A stretch of 18,344 nucleotides of DNA from Oscillospiraceae bacterium (GTDB lineage: Bacteria; Bacillota; Clostridia; Oscillospirales; Oscillospiraceae): assembly GCA_016293865.1 (NCBI GenBank), contig JAEDDG010000037.1, forward strand, positions 1-18,344. The letters are read 5' to 3'. Each line of letters begins with the position of its first letter. The stretch's first letter is position 1. The notes beneath the pieces are model-generated. The model saw nothing but the letters and a program-made list of their open reading frames with translations. It was not told the origin of the DNA and made no database searches. Below are positions 14,565 to 18,344 of the stretch, one piece after another. A program made the position numbers and the translations under genes.

Positions 14565-14602
14565 AAAACCGGCGGGCATGAGAAAATGCCCGCCGGTTTT
14601 TT
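14565..14602. terminator. Bidirectional terminator between the UROD-family gene and mscS
   Basis: A perfect 15-bp stem (AAAACCGGCGGGCAT / ATGCCCGCCGGTTTT, loop GAGAAA) is flanked by extra T on the plus side and extra A on the other, so it ends both convergent genes. Its outer arm AAAACCGGCGG is the same as in the terminator at 1476. Confidence 0.9.
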
Positions 14603-14619
14603 CTGCGCTGAAGCTGCGC

Positions 14620-15438
14620 TTATTTTCCGTCATCCACGATATGCACGTTCAGGTGGTCATAGGTCATCACCACACCGGCTTCGTCAAACGCCCGCTTGAC
14701 GTTTTCAATCAGCCGGCCGCGCACATCCAGAAATTCGCCTGTGGCGCACCAGGCCCGGACGACATACTCAATGCTGCTGGCTTTGTAGTCATTGACGCCC
14801 ACAAAAAGCGCCGGTTCCTCCAGCACACCCGCCGTCTGTCCGGCCGCCGCCCGCAGCGCCTGCTTCACCTGCTCCACCGGACAATCATATGAGGCCGTGA
14901 ACATCAGGTCGATCCGGCGTTTGTCATTGGCCGAGTAGTTCACCAGCCTGGCCGCGGCCACATCCTTGTTGGGAATGCTGATCATCCGGTTATCCGGCGT
15001 GTTCAGCTGCGTATAGACAAGGCTTACGCTGATCACAGTCCCCGCCTCGCCGCCGCACTCTATATAGTCGCCCGGACGGAACGGCTTTGTCACCAGCAAA
15101 AGCACGCCGCTGGCAAAGTTCGAAAGCGTGTCCTGCATGGCCAGGGATGCAGCCAGTCCTGCAATGCTGAACACCGCCAGCAGGGAGCTGACCGGAATTC
15201 CCACTTGGTCCGCCACCATCAGCAGCGCCACAAAATACAGGGCAATGTGAATCAGCGGCCGCACAAAGGACCCGATGGCCGCGTCCACCCTGTGCTTTTC
15301 CAGAACACGATCCATCACCTTTGAGGCCAGCCGGATCACCGCAAGACAGATCAGAAGCAGCAGAACAGCCGAGAGAAGCCGGCCCACGGTGATTCCGCCG
15401 ATGCTGAAATCAAATATCCGGTTCAGCGTTTCTTCCAT
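14620..15438 (-). CDS. mscS: Small-conductance mechanosensitive channel, MscS family
   Basis: MscS-type channels open under membrane tension to release solutes after hypo-osmotic shock. The 272-aa product has membrane segments at about 13-36, 58-80 and the pore helix with SIAGLAASLAMQDTLSNFAS followed by GVLLLVTKPFRPGDYIECGG, the hallmark of the family. The beta domain follows (VSLVYTQLNTPDNRMISIPN) and a soluble alpha/beta C-terminal domain ends HVHIVDDGK. The length is close to E. coli MscS (286 aa). The frame is open to 15537, but the ATG at 15438 is chosen: an AAGGGA stretch lies 6 bases upstream and a promoter with good boxes lies just behind it, inside the longer frame. It is divergent from ppdK. 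Confidence 0.95.
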   Translation of the reverse strand: MEETLNRIFDFSIGGITVGRLLSAVLLLLICLAVIRLASKVMDRVLEKHRVDAAIGSFVRPLIHIALYFVALLMVADQVGIPVSSLLAVFSIAGLAASLAMQDTLSNFASGVLLLVTKPFRPGDYIECGGEAGTVISVSLVYTQLNTPDNRMISIPNKDVAAARLVNYSANDKRRIDLMFTASYDCPVEQVKQALRAAAGQTAGVLEEPALFVGVNDYKASSIEYVVRAWCATGEFLDVRGRLIENVKRAFDEAGVVMTYDHLNVHIVDDGK

Positions 15439-15466
15439 ACAATCCCTTCCCTTTCGTTTACATGCT

Positions 15467-15495
15467 ATTCTATCAGGCGCGGCGCATAATTTCAA
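15467..15495 (-). promoter_or_regulatory. Putative mscS promoter
   Basis: On the minus strand TTGAAA (15495-15490), a 17 bp spacer and TAGAAT (15472-15467) lie 28 bases before the mscS ATG. Good boxes and spacing. Confidence 0.6.
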
Positions 15496-15666
15496 CCATC
15501 CGCCGCATCCGCGCCCGTTTTCCGCCCGGCACAGCAAAAATTCCCTCCGGAGCTCTTTTTTCCCGCTCCGCCCCGGATAGACGGCAGATTCATCCCCGAT
15601 TAATCACAATTTCTGTGCATACAGGCATGGCAAATGTAAAATTATTGTATAATTTTGCATGCATTC

Positions 15667-15695
15667 TTGCATTTAAGCAACTACACTGTTAAAAT
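15667..15695 (+). promoter_or_regulatory. Putative ppdK promoter
   Basis: TTGCAT (15667-15672), a 17 bp spacer and TAAAAT (15690-15695) lie 46 bases before the ppdK ATG. The -35 is the second of two TTGCAT copies, so a regulator could bind there. Confidence 0.55.
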
Positions 15696-15741
15696 TACAG
15701 GGTGTTTTTGACAGAAGAAATTCTAAGGAGGATCATACACT

Positions 15742-18344
<2,603 letters not shown>

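Larger units (their letters stand above)
15439..15741. other. Divergent control region between mscS and ppdK
   Basis: This 303-base gap holds the mscS leader and promoter on one side and the ppdK promoter and leader on the other. The middle (about 15500-15600) is GC rich without a visible gene. The ppdK side is AT rich and has TTGCAT twice, 12 bases apart (15655-15660 and 15667-15672), plus a TATAAT at 15648-15653 without a good -35. Confidence 0.6.

Overview
The window looks like chromosomal DNA of a Gram-positive anaerobe, most likely a moderately GC-rich clostridium. Reasons: strong GGAGG-type ribosome binding sites, sigma-A-like promoters with 16-17 bp spacers, compact U-tailed terminators, a lysine (L-box) riboswitch, a pyruvate,phosphate dikinase, and the Firmicutes-style neighbourhood rpsO-pnp-M16 peptidase. 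This is inferred from gene content and signals; no 16S or other phylogenetic marker was compared.

Left part (1-2783). A 5' fragment of an MFS transporter (minus) and a LysR regulator (plus) are divergent, with face-to-face promoters whose -35 boxes overlap. The lysR gene meets the next minus-strand unit at a bidirectional terminator. That unit ends in a CLC protein with features of the fluoride-exporting CLC-F branch.

Centre left (2808-6957). On the minus strand run rpsO, pnp, an M16 zinc peptidase and then the clc gene. Terminator hairpins follow rpsO and pnp, so the cluster is probably several partly coupled units. The pnp Shine-Dalgarno can pair with an upstream complementary heptamer, a possible translational control.

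Centre (7138-10359). A visibly AT-richer orphan gene (386 aa, C-terminal SHOCT-like motif, glycine-rich insert) sits between rpsO and mnmG. It is the most accessory-looking piece of the window. mnmG (tRNA-U34 modification) is read from a GTG start on the minus strand.

Centre right (10422-14602). A perfect-box promoter drives a lysine riboswitch with a textbook terminator expression platform, followed by an NhaC-superfamily transporter. The regulation implies that this carrier takes up lysine. After it come an EamA/DMT transporter and a UROD-superfamily protein that is not HemE, each with its own promoter and terminator signals.

Right part (14620-18344). An MscS mechanosensitive channel (minus) is divergent from ppdK (plus), which lacks only its last few codons. 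Most genes are housekeeping or transport genes. The points that deserve a second look are the lysine-riboswitch transporter, the orphan SHOCT gene, the divergent LysR control region, the CLC-F-like protein and the atypical UROD-family protein. I did not find a new multi-gene system.
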